Both the position numbers and the translations under genes were made by a program. Below are positions 14,100 to 22,602 of a stretch of DNA of 24,394 nt, in pieces (position 1 is the first letter of the stretch; each line of letters begins with the position of its first letter). Below the pieces are notes generated by a model. The model was not told the origin of the DNA. It searched no databases and saw nothing but the letters and a program-made list of their open reading frames with translations. Source of the stretch: Bacillota bacterium (lineage in GTDB: Bacteria; Bacillota; Clostridia; Lachnospirales; Lachnospiraceae); the NCBI GenBank assembly GCA_023393095.1, contig JAEWMT010000055.1, forward strand, positions 1-24,394, written 5' to 3'.

Positions 14100-15332
14100 T
14101 TGGATGAAAAGCTATTTTCAAAAAACTTCATCTTATTAATCACCGGACAAGCTATCTCTATGTTTGGAACTACAATATTAAAATTTGCAATTTCTCTTTA
14201 CATTCTTGATCTGACCGGTTCCGCAGTTATCTTCGGTATGATTATGGGAATATCCACCATCTCTACTGTTCTGTTCTCGCCTTTTGGTGGAATAGTCGCC
14301 GACAGGTTGAATCGTCGAAATTTGATGGTCATACTCGATTTCTCGTATGGGGTTGTCGCTGTTGGATTAGCAATCTTGTTGTCGGTGGATCATTCTGTAG
14401 AAATTTTGGGGTTGGTACTTATGCTTCTATCTGTAGTTTCCTCATTGGAAGCTCCTGTTGTACAATCCTGCATTCCTCTGATACATTCAAAGGAAAAGCT
14501 AGTGAAGGCTAATTCCGTAGTTAACCAAGTTATTATGCTGGTTAACCTAATTGCCCCTGTACTTGCAGGACTGCAATATAGTTATATCAGTATAAAAAAC
14601 ATAGTGCTTTTAAGCAGTCTATGTTTTTTTTCTGCGGCTGTTATTGAAACCTTTATAAGAATTCCATATCAAAAATCAGAAAGTAGCGGCAGGATTTTTC
14701 AGATGGTCAGTAAGGATTTTCACGACAGTTACCTGTTTGTGGCAAAGGAACAGCCCATTATCTTAAAGACACTAATGATAATCGCCTCTTTGAACTTATT
14801 TATATCTTCTATGTTGATTGTAGGAATTCCTTACATAATCAGAATAATCCTTATGCTGAGTAGTGAAATGAATGGGATTGCAGAAGGTGTTATGGCCGGA
14901 GCAGGTTTGTTAGGTGGTTTGACCGCTGGATTGATTTCGAGCAAATTAAAGGTTTCAAAATTATATACGGTATTTATCGCTTTAGGGGTATTCCTGCTGC
15001 CACTTGCCGTTTCATTCCTTGTGGGGCTATCTTCCATGAGTATTTATGCCGTTCTTTTAGTCTGCTGTGTACTGATTCAGATTGCCGCAAGTATTATTTC
15101 TATTTTTTCTCTATCGGCTATTCAAGAACGGACACCGCCTAATATGTTGGGTCGCGTAATGGCATATGTGATTACGATTACTACTTGTGCGCAACCGTTT
15201 GGTCAGGCCTTGTATGGCTTTATGTTTGATGTGGTTAAAAGCAACATCTTTTGGCTTATTTTTGTAACGGCAGGAATCGTCATACTTATTGGCATTATCG
15301 TAAAACCAATATATCGTAGCTTGGATAGATAA
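14100..15332 (+). CDS. MFS efflux transporter (DHA3-like)
   Basis: The product is 410 residues with about twelve membrane helices. The conserved major-facilitator motif between helices 2 and 3 is seen as GGIVADRLNRRN (about residues 62-73). The N-terminal KNFILLITGQAISMFGTTIL resembles the macrolide-efflux (MefA-like) and other DHA3 transporters. The start is TTG at 14100, with GGAGG 8 bases upstream; no ATG competes nearby. It lies 19 bases after the small membrane protein gene, so the ABC and MFS exporters are one regulon under TetR control. Proton-driven drug efflux is the family expectation. It is followed by a long hairpin terminator. Confidence 0.88.
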   Translation: MDEKLFSKNFILLITGQAISMFGTTILKFAISLYILDLTGSAVIFGMIMGISTISTVLFSPFGGIVADRLNRRNLMVILDFSYGVVAVGLAILLSVDHSVEILGLVLMLLSVVSSLEAPVVQSCIPLIHSKEKLVKANSVVNQVIMLVNLIAPVLAGLQYSYISIKNIVLLSSLCFFSAAVIETFIRIPYQKSESSGRIFQMVSKDFHDSYLFVAKEQPIILKTLMIIASLNLFISSMLIVGIPYIIRIILMLSSEMNGIAEGVMAGAGLLGGLTAGLISSKLKVSKLYTVFIALGVFLLPLAVSFLVGLSSMSIYAVLLVCCVLIQIAASIISIFSLSAIQERTPPNMLGRVMAYVITITTCAQPFGQALYGFMFDVVKSNIFWLIFVTAGIVILIGIIVKPIYRSLDR

Positions 15333-15426
15333 TGAAATATGATACAAGATTATCTTGTTCATCATAAATTAGAATCCGTTGTTTTGATAAAAGATAGTAG
15401 TTGATTATAAAGTATTAACATTGTGT

Positions 15427-15483
15427 AAGAGGCTATCGCAAAATGGCCTTCAGTGATATATGCCTAAAAAGCGATAGCCTCTT
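15427..15483 (+). terminator. Hairpin terminator with transposon-end-like arms
   Basis: Perfect 13-base arms (AAGAGGCTATCGC/GCGATAGCCTCTT) lie at 15427-15439 and 15471-15483, with a 31-base loop and TTCATTTATT beyond. It sits about 95 bases past the MFS stop, between convergent genes. The long loop is unusual for a terminator, and the arm reads like a terminal inverted repeat, so a tiny mobile-element remnant acting as terminator is possible. Confidence 0.65.
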
Positions 15484-15520
15484 TCATTTATTGATACTTT
15501 TCCTTCAATTTACTATAAAA

Positions 15521-15548
15521 ACTTTATCAGTTAGCTTGCTGATAGAGT
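15521..15548 (-). terminator. Terminator of the GH3/HD-GYP operon
   Basis: On the minus strand a 10-base stem with one mismatch (ACTCTATCAG/CTGATAAAGT) and an 8-base loop is followed by TTTTTATAG, beginning 7 bases past the stop of the HD-GYP gene. Confidence 0.75.
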
Positions 15549-15555
15549 CCTTACT

Positions 15556-18084
15556 TTAAGCAGGCTCTTCTTCACATACTTTAATTGAACCATTTTCAAC
15601 AAGCTCTACGAAAATTGGAACCAGTTTTGGATCAAATTGAAGCCCGGCCTGCTCCTTCAATATCTTCAATGCCGCAATCACTGAGAGCGGCTTCTTATAT
15701 GGCCTGGAGGATATCATAGCATCAAAGGAATCTGCAATACATAGAATTCTTGCAGCAATAGGAATGTCTTCCCCCACAACTCTCCTAGGATATCCCAGAC
15801 CATCATATCGTTCATGGTGACCGATTACTGCTGGTATTACGTAATCTAGAGATGGAAGATGTCTGATGATACCTATCGAATTTTCAACATGTCCTTTCAC
15901 AAGTTGATATTCCTCATTCGTTAATTTGCCCGGTTTATTTAGAATCTGTTCCGGTATACCAATCTTTCCAACATCATGAAGTAATGCTGCCTCCCTTACA
16001 ATTTCCACGCAATCCTCATTCATTCCATAAGCATAAGCTAGTTCTGTTGCATAATATGCTACATTTCTGCAATGATTAAACGTATAATGGTCTTTGGTAT
16101 CAATGGCGGCTGTAAGTGCATAGATAGTTGATGCATATTCGGAATAGATATTTTCCCGTCGTTCTGGAAAATCCATAATTTTTCTTTCCAGCTTTTGTTC
16201 ACTACCAGTGTATACCATAATAGCATTTTTGCCGTTATGCTTCACCAGATAAATCGCCATATCGGCATAATCAATCAGCTGCTTTACATTACTCGCCGCA
16301 TAAGGGATGGAACAAATTCCTCCGCTTACCGTAAGCGTCTTTAGAGTATAATCGGATTCCCTTTTATTCATATGAAGAATTTGCTTTCTGATTATTTCCG
16401 CCAAATTTCTTGCCGAGAATAAATCATAGGAGGGAAGAATAATCGCAAATTCCTTGCCGCTGTACCTTGCAACATAGCCGTTGCTACCGACACTGGCGTT
16501 GATGATATTTGCAATATTCTGCAGGGCGATATCTCCTTCTTTATTTCCATACAGCTGATTATACAATTTAAAATCATCGATATTCAGAATAATTAAGGCT
16601 AGCGAGCCATCCTTATTTTTATCATATTCTTCCTGCAAGATTTCATAAAAATATTTTCTATTCAATAGTCCTGTCAACTCATCCGTTCGTGCCTCAAGAT
16701 ATACTTTTTCAAATAATCTCGAATTTTTAACAGCAATTGATCCAATCGAATTCAGGGAGCTTAAAAAATTGATATCATTAAAGGTATATCCCGCTTTCTT
16801 CTCTTTTTCGGAAAGAAGTATAATTCCGATAATCCCATTTTCATCCCTTAATGGGACAATACATTCTATATTCAAATCAACTAGCTGTTTTTTTTCATTT
16901 TCCCACATTGTTTTAAAATCAAAGGATCGCTTAAAATCCCTCATCAGAAGGCAGCTATTACAGCTTTGCAGATAAGTAATTAGTGGATTATCCAAATTAA
17001 TTTTAAATGTTTTTAAATCTAATGGGTTCGTACTATGTACAAATTCAAAGCAGTTTTTCTTCTTATCTGCGATACAGATATAAACCTTCTTTACAGCAAT
17101 CGTATTTTGAATAACATCTGCAAGTTCCTTTAGAATTTCATTAACGTTTAGACTTTTCATTATATTGAGACTGAATTCACGAAGGCTCTCTGCTTGAACA
17201 ACTTCTTCCTTAACAAATACCATATCAATAAAATGTTTCATCACATAATAAATAACGGTTGTTGATAAGGTAAAAATGATTGCAATAAAGAGTATGGTAT
17301 TCTTTCTGTCAATAACAAAATTGTTACCAATGAAGGTTTCAAGCGGATTAACTAAATTAAAAAATATAGCAAAGGATATTCCGGCAGATATCGCATAGCA
17401 GCTCCCCCTTGAAACTAGCAGCTTTAACTGGAATAAATTACGTTTATACAGGGCATAAAACATGAAGATTGCATTCACAATTCCAGCCAAAATATCGGAA
17501 GGAAAACCTCGAAAGAATGGAATGACGATTCCGGCATGTCCAATAAAAAGTACGAATATCCCTAAATTAATCGGTAAAAACTGCTTATTTGCCAATTTAT
17601 TGCTATGACTATACTGAATTAGAAGATACAGCATGTTTAAAATAATAGCAAAACAGACCGTAAATAGAACTGCCACTGCCCAAGTATAATGATAAATGAA
17701 AACTGTTTTCCCAAGATTAGTTGTTTTCACCTCCGGCGCTTTCAAGAAAAAACCAGTACTAATATTTACTATATTTATAATAAGTACAATCAGTAACCAT
17801 ACCTTATTCGCCAATTTATTCTTAACTCCTGCAAATTCACTAACAAAGCTAAGAATGGAGTAAGGAAGTAGCGTTAAACCAAGAATAGAAATATTATACC
17901 AGAAATTCCAAGACGGCCAAAGCTGCATTCTCATGCAGAAGGAGCCGCCAGTCCATATGATCAGGATAGCAAGAACAACTAGGAAGGCATTTATAATGCG
18001 GTTCTTTTTTGCAGCCATAAATGTTAATAGAAGAAACGAATAACATAATAATGCAACTATTGGCATATAAGCATAATTACCCAT
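15556..18084 (-). CDS. Membrane GAF-GGDEF-HD-GYP c-di-GMP phosphodiesterase
   Basis: The product is 842 residues. About nine to ten membrane helices fill residues 1-285; the first part resembles the histidine-kinase 7TM sensor module. A GAF domain follows (about 290-460), then a GGDEF domain (about 462-630) and an HD-GYP domain (about 650-830). The GGDEF signature near residue 542 is degenerate (YSGKEF), although the upstream metal-site NIDDFK is kept, so diguanylate cyclase activity is doubtful and GTP sensing is possible. The HD-GYP core is intact: HDVGKIGIP near residue 701, HHERYDGLGYP near residue 760, then IADSFDAM. It should hydrolyse c-di-GMP in response to a membrane or GAF ligand. 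The ATG overlaps the GH3 gene by 8 bases (ATGGGTAA), so the two are translationally coupled. Confidence 0.9.
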   Translation of the reverse strand: MGNYAYMPIVALLCYSFLLLTFMAAKKNRIINAFLVVLAILIIWTGGSFCMRMQLWPSWNFWYNISILGLTLLPYSILSFVSEFAGVKNKLANKVWLLIVLIINIVNISTGFFLKAPEVKTTNLGKTVFIYHYTWAVAVLFTVCFAIILNMLYLLIQYSHSNKLANKQFLPINLGIFVLFIGHAGIVIPFFRGFPSDILAGIVNAIFMFYALYKRNLFQLKLLVSRGSCYAISAGISFAIFFNLVNPLETFIGNNFVIDRKNTILFIAIIFTLSTTVIYYVMKHFIDMVFVKEEVVQAESLREFSLNIMKSLNVNEILKELADVIQNTIAVKKVYICIADKKKNCFEFVHSTNPLDLKTFKINLDNPLITYLQSCNSCLLMRDFKRSFDFKTMWENEKKQLVDLNIECIVPLRDENGIIGIILLSEKEKKAGYTFNDINFLSSLNSIGSIAVKNSRLFEKVYLEARTDELTGLLNRKYFYEILQEEYDKNKDGSLALIILNIDDFKLYNQLYGNKEGDIALQNIANIINASVGSNGYVARYSGKEFAIILPSYDLFSARNLAEIIRKQILHMNKRESDYTLKTLTVSGGICSIPYAASNVKQLIDYADMAIYLVKHNGKNAIMVYTGSEQKLERKIMDFPERRENIYSEYASTIYALTAAIDTKDHYTFNHCRNVAYYATELAYAYGMNEDCVEIVREAALLHDVGKIGIPEQILNKPGKLTNEEYQLVKGHVENSIGIIRHLPSLDYVIPAVIGHHERYDGLGYPRRVVGEDIPIAARILCIADSFDAMISSRPYKKPLSVIAALKILKEQAGLQFDPKLVPIFVELVENGSIKVCEEEPA

Positions 18085-19732
18085 TAACTATTCTCTCTCC
18101 CTTCCATTCAAAATTCTTTTGTTCATATCGAAGTAACTCCATCACTTCATAAGCTGATGGATTAATCGCTTTTAGTTTTTTTCCTTGATGTCTTTCATAT
18201 CCTGCGAAGGTTCCGCACTTAAGTATTGTAATTTCTAACGGCTCCATTCCAAGAATATGTTTTAGATCCTTATAATCCTGATCAACATATTTAAAGTAAA
18301 TGGAAAGCTGCTCCCTTAAAATCTCCTTACTCATTGCAGCATTGACCATTGCGTTACTTTCCATCTCAACATACATATGCATCTTAGGTCGGTTATCTTT
18401 ATTATATTCCTTTACAGCGATCCAGTTTTCAATTGGTAGTCCGGATAACTCAACTACATCCCGGATACAATTTTCCGTTATCCGGGTGAAGCCTGCAATA
18501 TCGATGATCGATGGAATGCGGTCGATATATTTAAAACGAGGAATCTTTGTTTCATCTTCATTATTCGTTAAGCCAACACATTCATATACATCTCCAACCC
18601 GGTATCTTACAAAGGCTCCGCCTTTCAGGACGGAAATAACTATCTCATATTTTTCTCCGGGAACGACTTCATTCATTAAATATGTATAGGGCTGATAGGT
18701 ATCATCCTCAAGGCACCGGTACATCTCAGCTTCCGGTATGAATTCATAAAAACATGCATCCGGAAAGAAATACATTCCATTGCGGGTCCAAGTCTCCGTT
18801 CCGATACAGGTGGGCTCCGTACCTGCAAAGAGCTCCATAGGTCTGATCCCCCATAAATCTTCCAGATCATCCTTATAACAGTGGTTATCTGTTCCTGCAC
18901 ACATAAAACCCTTAAGTTTAAACAAATCCTTGGGCTTTAGATCCCTATTTTCCTTCTTACATCGGTATTTTGCTATAATTAACTTTAAAAGCATCTGTGG
19001 AGACATATTTAATATACTGCTTATCTTTGAATTACCCCCGGAGGTTTTTGATGAACTCTTTCCCATGGAGGCTACGCTTAAGCTGACATAATAAGCTACG
19101 CTGCCTAGTCCGAAGAAAAAGTCAATACCCTTTTTCAGCCCCAGTTTAAATCCCTTTTTATTTCGCTCACCAAAAGACATTGATACCGCCTCTTTTACCG
19201 ATGGAAGAAATTCGATTCCGATCTCTTCATTCAGAGCAAGCGGGAATAGTCCAGTTGCATACGGAAGCGGTGCCAGACCATAGAGAAATTTATCGGTAAC
19301 CCGTACATTGAATTTACCTTTTTTTGTGCTTGTTGATAGGATTAGGCATGCTAATACATTATTACGATAGGTCTCCAGCATACTTTTTGAGTATGGGGCT
19401 ACCTTGATTGGGTGTTTTCCTCCTTCCCAGGTAGTCTGTATCCAGATAATCGGATAATCAGGAAGCATCTCCCCCTTTTTTTGTAGTAGAATATCTGCAT
19501 AATCTCCGTATGTAGTCAGCGGAACCATCTTTCGAAACTCTTCAATTGTTTTCGGCCGCTTTCCCTTCAGCATTCTTTGTCCAAGTTCGCACTCACTCCA
19601 AAGCTTTATCTGCTCCGTCATAAGACGATTTTGTATATTCATATAAGAATCTATATCCAGATCTAAAAAACCACAGTACTCCTGCCATATCAGGTCATCC
19701 TGCTTATTCTTCAGTTTTTCTTCAAAATTCAT
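18077..19732 (-). CDS. GH3-family acyl-adenylating/conjugating enzyme
   Basis: The product is 551 residues, typical for the GH3 family of the ANL adenylate-forming superfamily, which adenylate a carboxylic acid and transfer it to an amine, usually an amino acid. The clearest motif is YRVGDVYECVGL near residue 380, close to the GH3 YR(V/L)GD motif. ELFAGTEPTCIGTE near residue 304 matches the central acyl-adenylate motif. The nucleotide-binding motif I, usually SSGTT-like, reads TTWEGGKHPIK near residue 102, so it is divergent. No signal peptide is present, so it is cytoplasmic. The ATG at 19732 has only a weak TAGG nearby, the GGAG being 14 bases away; an in-frame stop just upstream rules out a longer start. 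It lies 44 bases after the methyltransferase-like gene. The substrate is unknown. Confidence 0.82.
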   Translation of the reverse strand: MNFEEKLKNKQDDLIWQEYCGFLDLDIDSYMNIQNRLMTEQIKLWSECELGQRMLKGKRPKTIEEFRKMVPLTTYGDYADILLQKKGEMLPDYPIIWIQTTWEGGKHPIKVAPYSKSMLETYRNNVLACLILSTSTKKGKFNVRVTDKFLYGLAPLPYATGLFPLALNEEIGIEFLPSVKEAVSMSFGERNKKGFKLGLKKGIDFFFGLGSVAYYVSLSVASMGKSSSKTSGGNSKISSILNMSPQMLLKLIIAKYRCKKENRDLKPKDLFKLKGFMCAGTDNHCYKDDLEDLWGIRPMELFAGTEPTCIGTETWTRNGMYFFPDACFYEFIPEAEMYRCLEDDTYQPYTYLMNEVVPGEKYEIVISVLKGGAFVRYRVGDVYECVGLTNNEDETKIPRFKYIDRIPSIIDIAGFTRITENCIRDVVELSGLPIENWIAVKEYNKDNRPKMHMYVEMESNAMVNAAMSKEILREQLSIYFKYVDQDYKDLKHILGMEPLEITILKCGTFAGYERHQGKKLKAINPSAYEVMELLRYEQKNFEWKGERIVNG

Positions 19733-19776
19733 AATAACCTATAACACTCCTTTCTTCTTAACTTTTGACACCCCAA

Positions 19777-20355
19777 TCATATTAGGAAATTCGGACAATT
19801 CTTCTTTAAACATCGTTTTAAACTATCACTGTTCGGAATTAAAAAAGGAGTATCCGATTTGTAGTCATCATATCGTTCAAAGCATTTTACAAAAACCCAC
19901 CGATCCTGAAACATAACATAGAAAATATTCAATACACTAAATATCGTTGCCGCAGCGAATAATAATGGTATCCAAAATGCCAGTCCCAAAAAAGTATAAA
20001 AACCAATAAACCAAAGTACTCCCGGATGCCTGCATAGTGCATAAACACCGTTATTGCACAACTTAGAGGGTTCTGAAGCCTGGATATAAGTATTTTTAAA
20101 AGGAATGGCAAAGAAAAGTGTATAGATCAGTAATAAGAAGAAAAGTATTGCCGGTATCCCAAAGCTGATTATTCTAACTATATTTATCTTATGTAAATTC
20201 CATGACGTTACAATAATACCTGCTGTAGCAGTAGTAAGCAGTAGCGTTCCTGCAAAAAAGCAGCATTTGAAAAGCTTATGCTTGATAATTATACTGTTAA
20301 TGTCATATAATACAAAAAATACAAATGCAATAAGCCCCATAATAATGTAAATCAT
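19777..20355 (-). CDS. Membrane ICMT/PEMT-like methyltransferase
   Basis: The product is 192 residues with about five membrane helices (near 1-17, 28-50, 60-85, 108-128, 130-148). The motif CNNGVYALCRHPGVLWF near residues 100-116 matches the RHPxY-type S-adenosylmethionine-binding motif of isoprenylcysteine carboxyl methyltransferases and phospholipid methyltransferases. The C-terminal FVKCFERYDDYKSDTPFLIP matches their conserved tail (F..Y..Y...P.F.P). Members methylate carboxyl or amine groups of lipidic substrates at the membrane. The ATG has GGGAGG 7 bases upstream. It is the first gene of the operon with GH3 and HD-GYP, driven by the promoter at 20388-20416. Family fit is fair; substrate unknown. 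Confidence 0.72.
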   Translation of the reverse strand: MIYIIMGLIAFVFFVLYDINSIIIKHKLFKCCFFAGTLLLTTATAGIIVTSWNLHKINIVRIISFGIPAILFFLLLIYTLFFAIPFKNTYIQASEPSKLCNNGVYALCRHPGVLWFIGFYTFLGLAFWIPLLFAAATIFSVLNIFYVMFQDRWVFVKCFERYDDYKSDTPFLIPNSDSLKRCLKKNCPNFLI

Positions 20356-20387
20356 TTATTATCCTCCCATTGTTGTGTTCAGATATG

Positions 20388-20416
20388 ATGATAGCATATT
20401 TTAAGATTATTTCCAA
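20388..20416 (-). promoter_or_regulatory. Promoter of the methyltransferase/GH3/HD-GYP operon
   Basis: On the minus strand TTGGAA (20416-20411), a 17-base spacer ending in TGC (extended -10) and TATCAT (20393-20388) form a good sigma-A promoter about 25 bases before the ribosome site. An inverted repeat TTTCCA/TGGAAA (20424-20429 and 20445-20450) just upstream could bind a regulator. Confidence 0.65.
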
Positions 20417-20445
20417 GAAATATTTTCCATTTTTTAATAAAATTT

Positions 20446-20473
20446 GGAAATATATGGTCTAATCTGTATTTCC
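20446..20473 (-). terminator. Weak terminator of the spore-coat operon
   Basis: GGAAATA (20446-20452) and TATTTCC (20467-20473) form a 7-base stem. On the minus strand it is followed by AAATTTTATT. It starts 8 bases past the coat operon's last stop codon. The stem is AT-rich and weak, and it overlaps the inverted repeat of the next promoter, so read-through is possible. Confidence 0.4.
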
Positions 20474-20480
20474 TTGAAGC

Positions 20481-20786
20481 TTAATTCATGCTCGCTTTAA
20501 GACCTAACGCTGTATCAGTCACTTGCATATCGACCTGATATTGTTCCTCCAGATTATATGCATAGTAGAACCCCTTCTTCATCATATAATCAGATATCTG
20601 CTCATAGGATAAAATCATAGCATTCATTTGATCAATGAGTACTGCACGTAACTTAGGCGAAGTTGTTTCAGTGATAGCTACTGCATAATTTTGTATCCCG
20701 CTCTTGCAAGACATCAGGAAATCAGTCGCTATTACCTGATCCGACATCTTATCCATACCAAACATCTTTTCTATGATTGTATTCAT
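20481..20786 (-). CDS. yraD: Spore coat F-like protein (YraD-like)
   Basis: The product is 101 residues and is a helical CotF-domain protein. The central region MSCKSGIQNYAVAITETTSP followed by LRAVLIDQMNAMILSYEQIS and the ending MMKKGFYYAYNLEEQYQVD match the family. CotF-type proteins are layered on the forespore coat. The ATG has AAGGAG 7 bases upstream. It is the last of five co-directional genes whose order matches B. subtilis yraG-yraF-adhB-yraE-yraD. Timing in the mother cell is inferred from the family; no sporulation-sigma promoter is obvious. Confidence 0.8.
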   Translation of the reverse strand: MNTIIEKMFGMDKMSDQVIATDFLMSCKSGIQNYAVAITETTSPKLRAVLIDQMNAMILSYEQISDYMMKKGFYYAYNLEEQYQVDMQVTDTALGLKASMN

Positions 20787-20812
20787 AATATCTCCTTCTT
20801 TCTATTTATCAT

Positions 20813-21040
20813 TTATTTACTTTTCGGTGATTGAGAGGATATCTTCGATTGTTCCAAATATTCTCTTAATTCCTTAATATGCTCTTGTGTAGTCTTAATA
20901 TTATTCTTTATCATCATCTTCAACTCATCATCCTCGATTAATGGTGACATTGTTATCAATTTGGTTAAGCTTAAATTATTCAGCGTTAACAGTTCATGAA
21001 ACTGGATTGATTCATTAAGGGTTAGTACCTGCTCCTGCAT
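20813..21040 (-). CDS. yraE: Small spore coat-like protein (YraE-like)
   Basis: The product is 75 residues. It is predicted to be helical, with a hydrophobic-plus-acidic N-terminal half (IQFHELLTLNNLSLTKLITM) and a charged tail (KELREYLEQSKISSQ). It resembles the short coat-F-related proteins encoded beside the full CotF-type ones. It is paralogous to the 70-residue product at 22603-22815: both carry a HE(L/M)L-LNN/K-S motif. The ATG has GGAG 8 bases upstream. It lies between the dehydrogenase gene and the yraD-like gene. Confidence 0.72.
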   Translation of the reverse strand: MQEQVLTLNESIQFHELLTLNNLSLTKLITMSPLIEDDELKMMIKNNIKTTQEHIKELREYLEQSKISSQSPKSK

Positions 21041-21064
21041 AACCTTCTCTCCTTCCTTTTACAA

Positions 21065-22201
21065 TTATGGCTTTAGTACAACTTTTATACAATGATCCGT
21101 TTTTGTATCAAACACTTGATATCCATAGGGAGCTTCACTGATTGGAAGTTTGTGTGTAATAATATCGCTTGGATCAATCTTACCTTCTGCAATCATCTGA
21201 TATAATGTTGGCATAATTGGTATCACAGGGGCTTGGCCTGTCCTAATATTTACATTGCGGTTCATGATATCTCCAAACGGAAAAGCATTATATCTACCTC
21301 CATACACGCCTGTCACCTGTATCATTCCACCCTTGCGCACTGCCTGTGTTGCGATAACAAAGCCTCCCAGTGATCCACTCTGAAGCCTTAAACCGCTTCC
21401 GACAAATTCCATCGGTGTCATTTTTCCGTCCATGCCAACACAGTCAATGACTACATCACATCCGCCATGTGTAATTTCTTTTATATATTCCCCTGTATTT
21501 TGATGCTGTTCAAAATTGATAGCTTCTACCAAATTATGCTTCCTAGCATGATCAAGGCGGTAATCAATATAATCAACAGCAATTACTCTTTTGGCTCCAA
21601 AAAGCCATGCAAATTTTTGTGCTAGCAAACCAATTGGACCACACCCTATAATTGCAACAGTATCGCCTTCTTTTAAACCAGAATTTATAATACTCCAATA
21701 AGCGGTGCATACCGCATCTGCAATTAGAACCAGTTTATCATCATCCACTTCGCAATTATCCGGAATCCGAAATGGTGTAAAGTTTCCATAGGGCACTCTC
21801 ATATACTCAGCTTGTCCGCCCGGATATCCCCCAAAGGACTCAGAATAACCAAAGAATCCTCCCGATTCTCCATTTGGGTTAGAATTATCACACATACAGG
21901 TCAAACCATGGGTACAATAAAAGCATTCACCGCAGCTTACATTAAAAGGCACAATAACTCTATCTCCCTTTTTTACCTTTGTTACTTCCGGTCCGATTTC
22001 CTCAACGATACCCATTGGTTCATGGCCGATGATATAGCCTTGTGGTAAATTTGGTATCATATCATGCAATAAATGGAGATCCGAGCCACAGATTGCAGAA
22101 TTTGTAATCTTAACAATGATATCATCCGGTTTCTGAATTGTTGGTGCTTGTACTTCCTTTACTTCTACTTTCTTAATACCCTGAAATGTAACAGCCTTCA
22201 T
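21065..22201 (-). CDS. adhB: Zinc-dependent alcohol dehydrogenase (AdhB-like)
   Basis: The product is 378 residues, a medium-chain zinc dehydrogenase of the formaldehyde-dehydrogenase-like type. Catalytic-zinc ligands are the Cys of AICGSDLH (about residue 38) and the His-Glu of GHEPMG (about 60). The structural-zinc site is CGECFYC plus a fourth Cys at CMC (about 95-109). The NAD(P)-binding GCGPIG lies near 186. It oxidises alcohols or reduces aldehydes; its coat substrate is unknown. It sits in the middle of four coat-like genes, as adhB does in the B. subtilis yra cluster, so it is probably made in the mother cell during sporulation. The ATG has GGAG 8 bases upstream. Confidence 0.88.
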   Translation of the reverse strand: MKAVTFQGIKKVEVKEVQAPTIQKPDDIIVKITNSAICGSDLHLLHDMIPNLPQGYIIGHEPMGIVEEIGPEVTKVKKGDRVIVPFNVSCGECFYCTHGLTCMCDNSNPNGESGGFFGYSESFGGYPGGQAEYMRVPYGNFTPFRIPDNCEVDDDKLVLIADAVCTAYWSIINSGLKEGDTVAIIGCGPIGLLAQKFAWLFGAKRVIAVDYIDYRLDHARKHNLVEAINFEQHQNTGEYIKEITHGGCDVVIDCVGMDGKMTPMEFVGSGLRLQSGSLGGFVIATQAVRKGGMIQVTGVYGGRYNAFPFGDIMNRNVNIRTGQAPVIPIMPTLYQMIAEGKIDPSDIITHKLPISEAPYGYQVFDTKTDHCIKVVLKP

Positions 22202-22216
22202 ACTTATATCTCCTTC

Positions 22217-22579
22217 CTATTTATTTAGCGTAGCAAAGGTACCTGATCTACTGGTATCTCCCGGAAATAGATCCATACTAACAATTTGCACCGCTGTCTG
22301 GGAGGATTCATGATCCATTTGAAATTGTTTTTCCAAATTATCAGGGTAAAACCATCCCTTTTCTATCATCATCTTTGAAATTAGCTCATGCATACGAATA
22401 GCAGAATTCAGCTCATTCTTAAATACTGTACGGACTTCGGGCGTGACTGCATTAGTTAACGCCAATGCATAGCTTCGAACACTGTTTTTTGCATTTAATA
22501 AAAATCCCATTGACATTGTTGTATCAACCAGTTTCGGCATTCCTTCTGAATTCCTGATCTCCAGGTAGTCATTTATCAT
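22217..22579 (-). CDS. yraF: Spore coat F-like protein (YraF-like)
   Basis: The product is 120 residues with a full CotF domain: MSMGFLLNAKNSVRSYALAL followed by TNAVTPEVRTVFKNELN, then MMIEKGWFYPDNLEKQFQMD. It is clearly related to the YraD-like protein at 20481-20786; the arrangement AKNS/CKSG, Y(A)xAxT and KGxxYxxNLExQ(F/Y)Q is shared. The ATG has GAGGAG 6 bases upstream and lies 15 bases from the dehydrogenase gene downstream, so it is in the same operon. It is probably a coat component of the developing spore. Confidence 0.82.
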   Translation of the reverse strand: MINDYLEIRNSEGMPKLVDTTMSMGFLLNAKNSVRSYALALTNAVTPEVRTVFKNELNSAIRMHELISKMMIEKGWFYPDNLEKQFQMDHESSQTAVQIVSMDLFPGDTSRSGTFATLNK

Positions 22580-22602
22580 ATCTTTCTCCTCATTATTTGC
22601 AG

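Noticed and set aside
18300..18689. 129-codon plus-strand frame antisense to the GH3 gene
   Set aside because: No ribosome site or recognisable domain; it lies fully inside a well-supported coding region.
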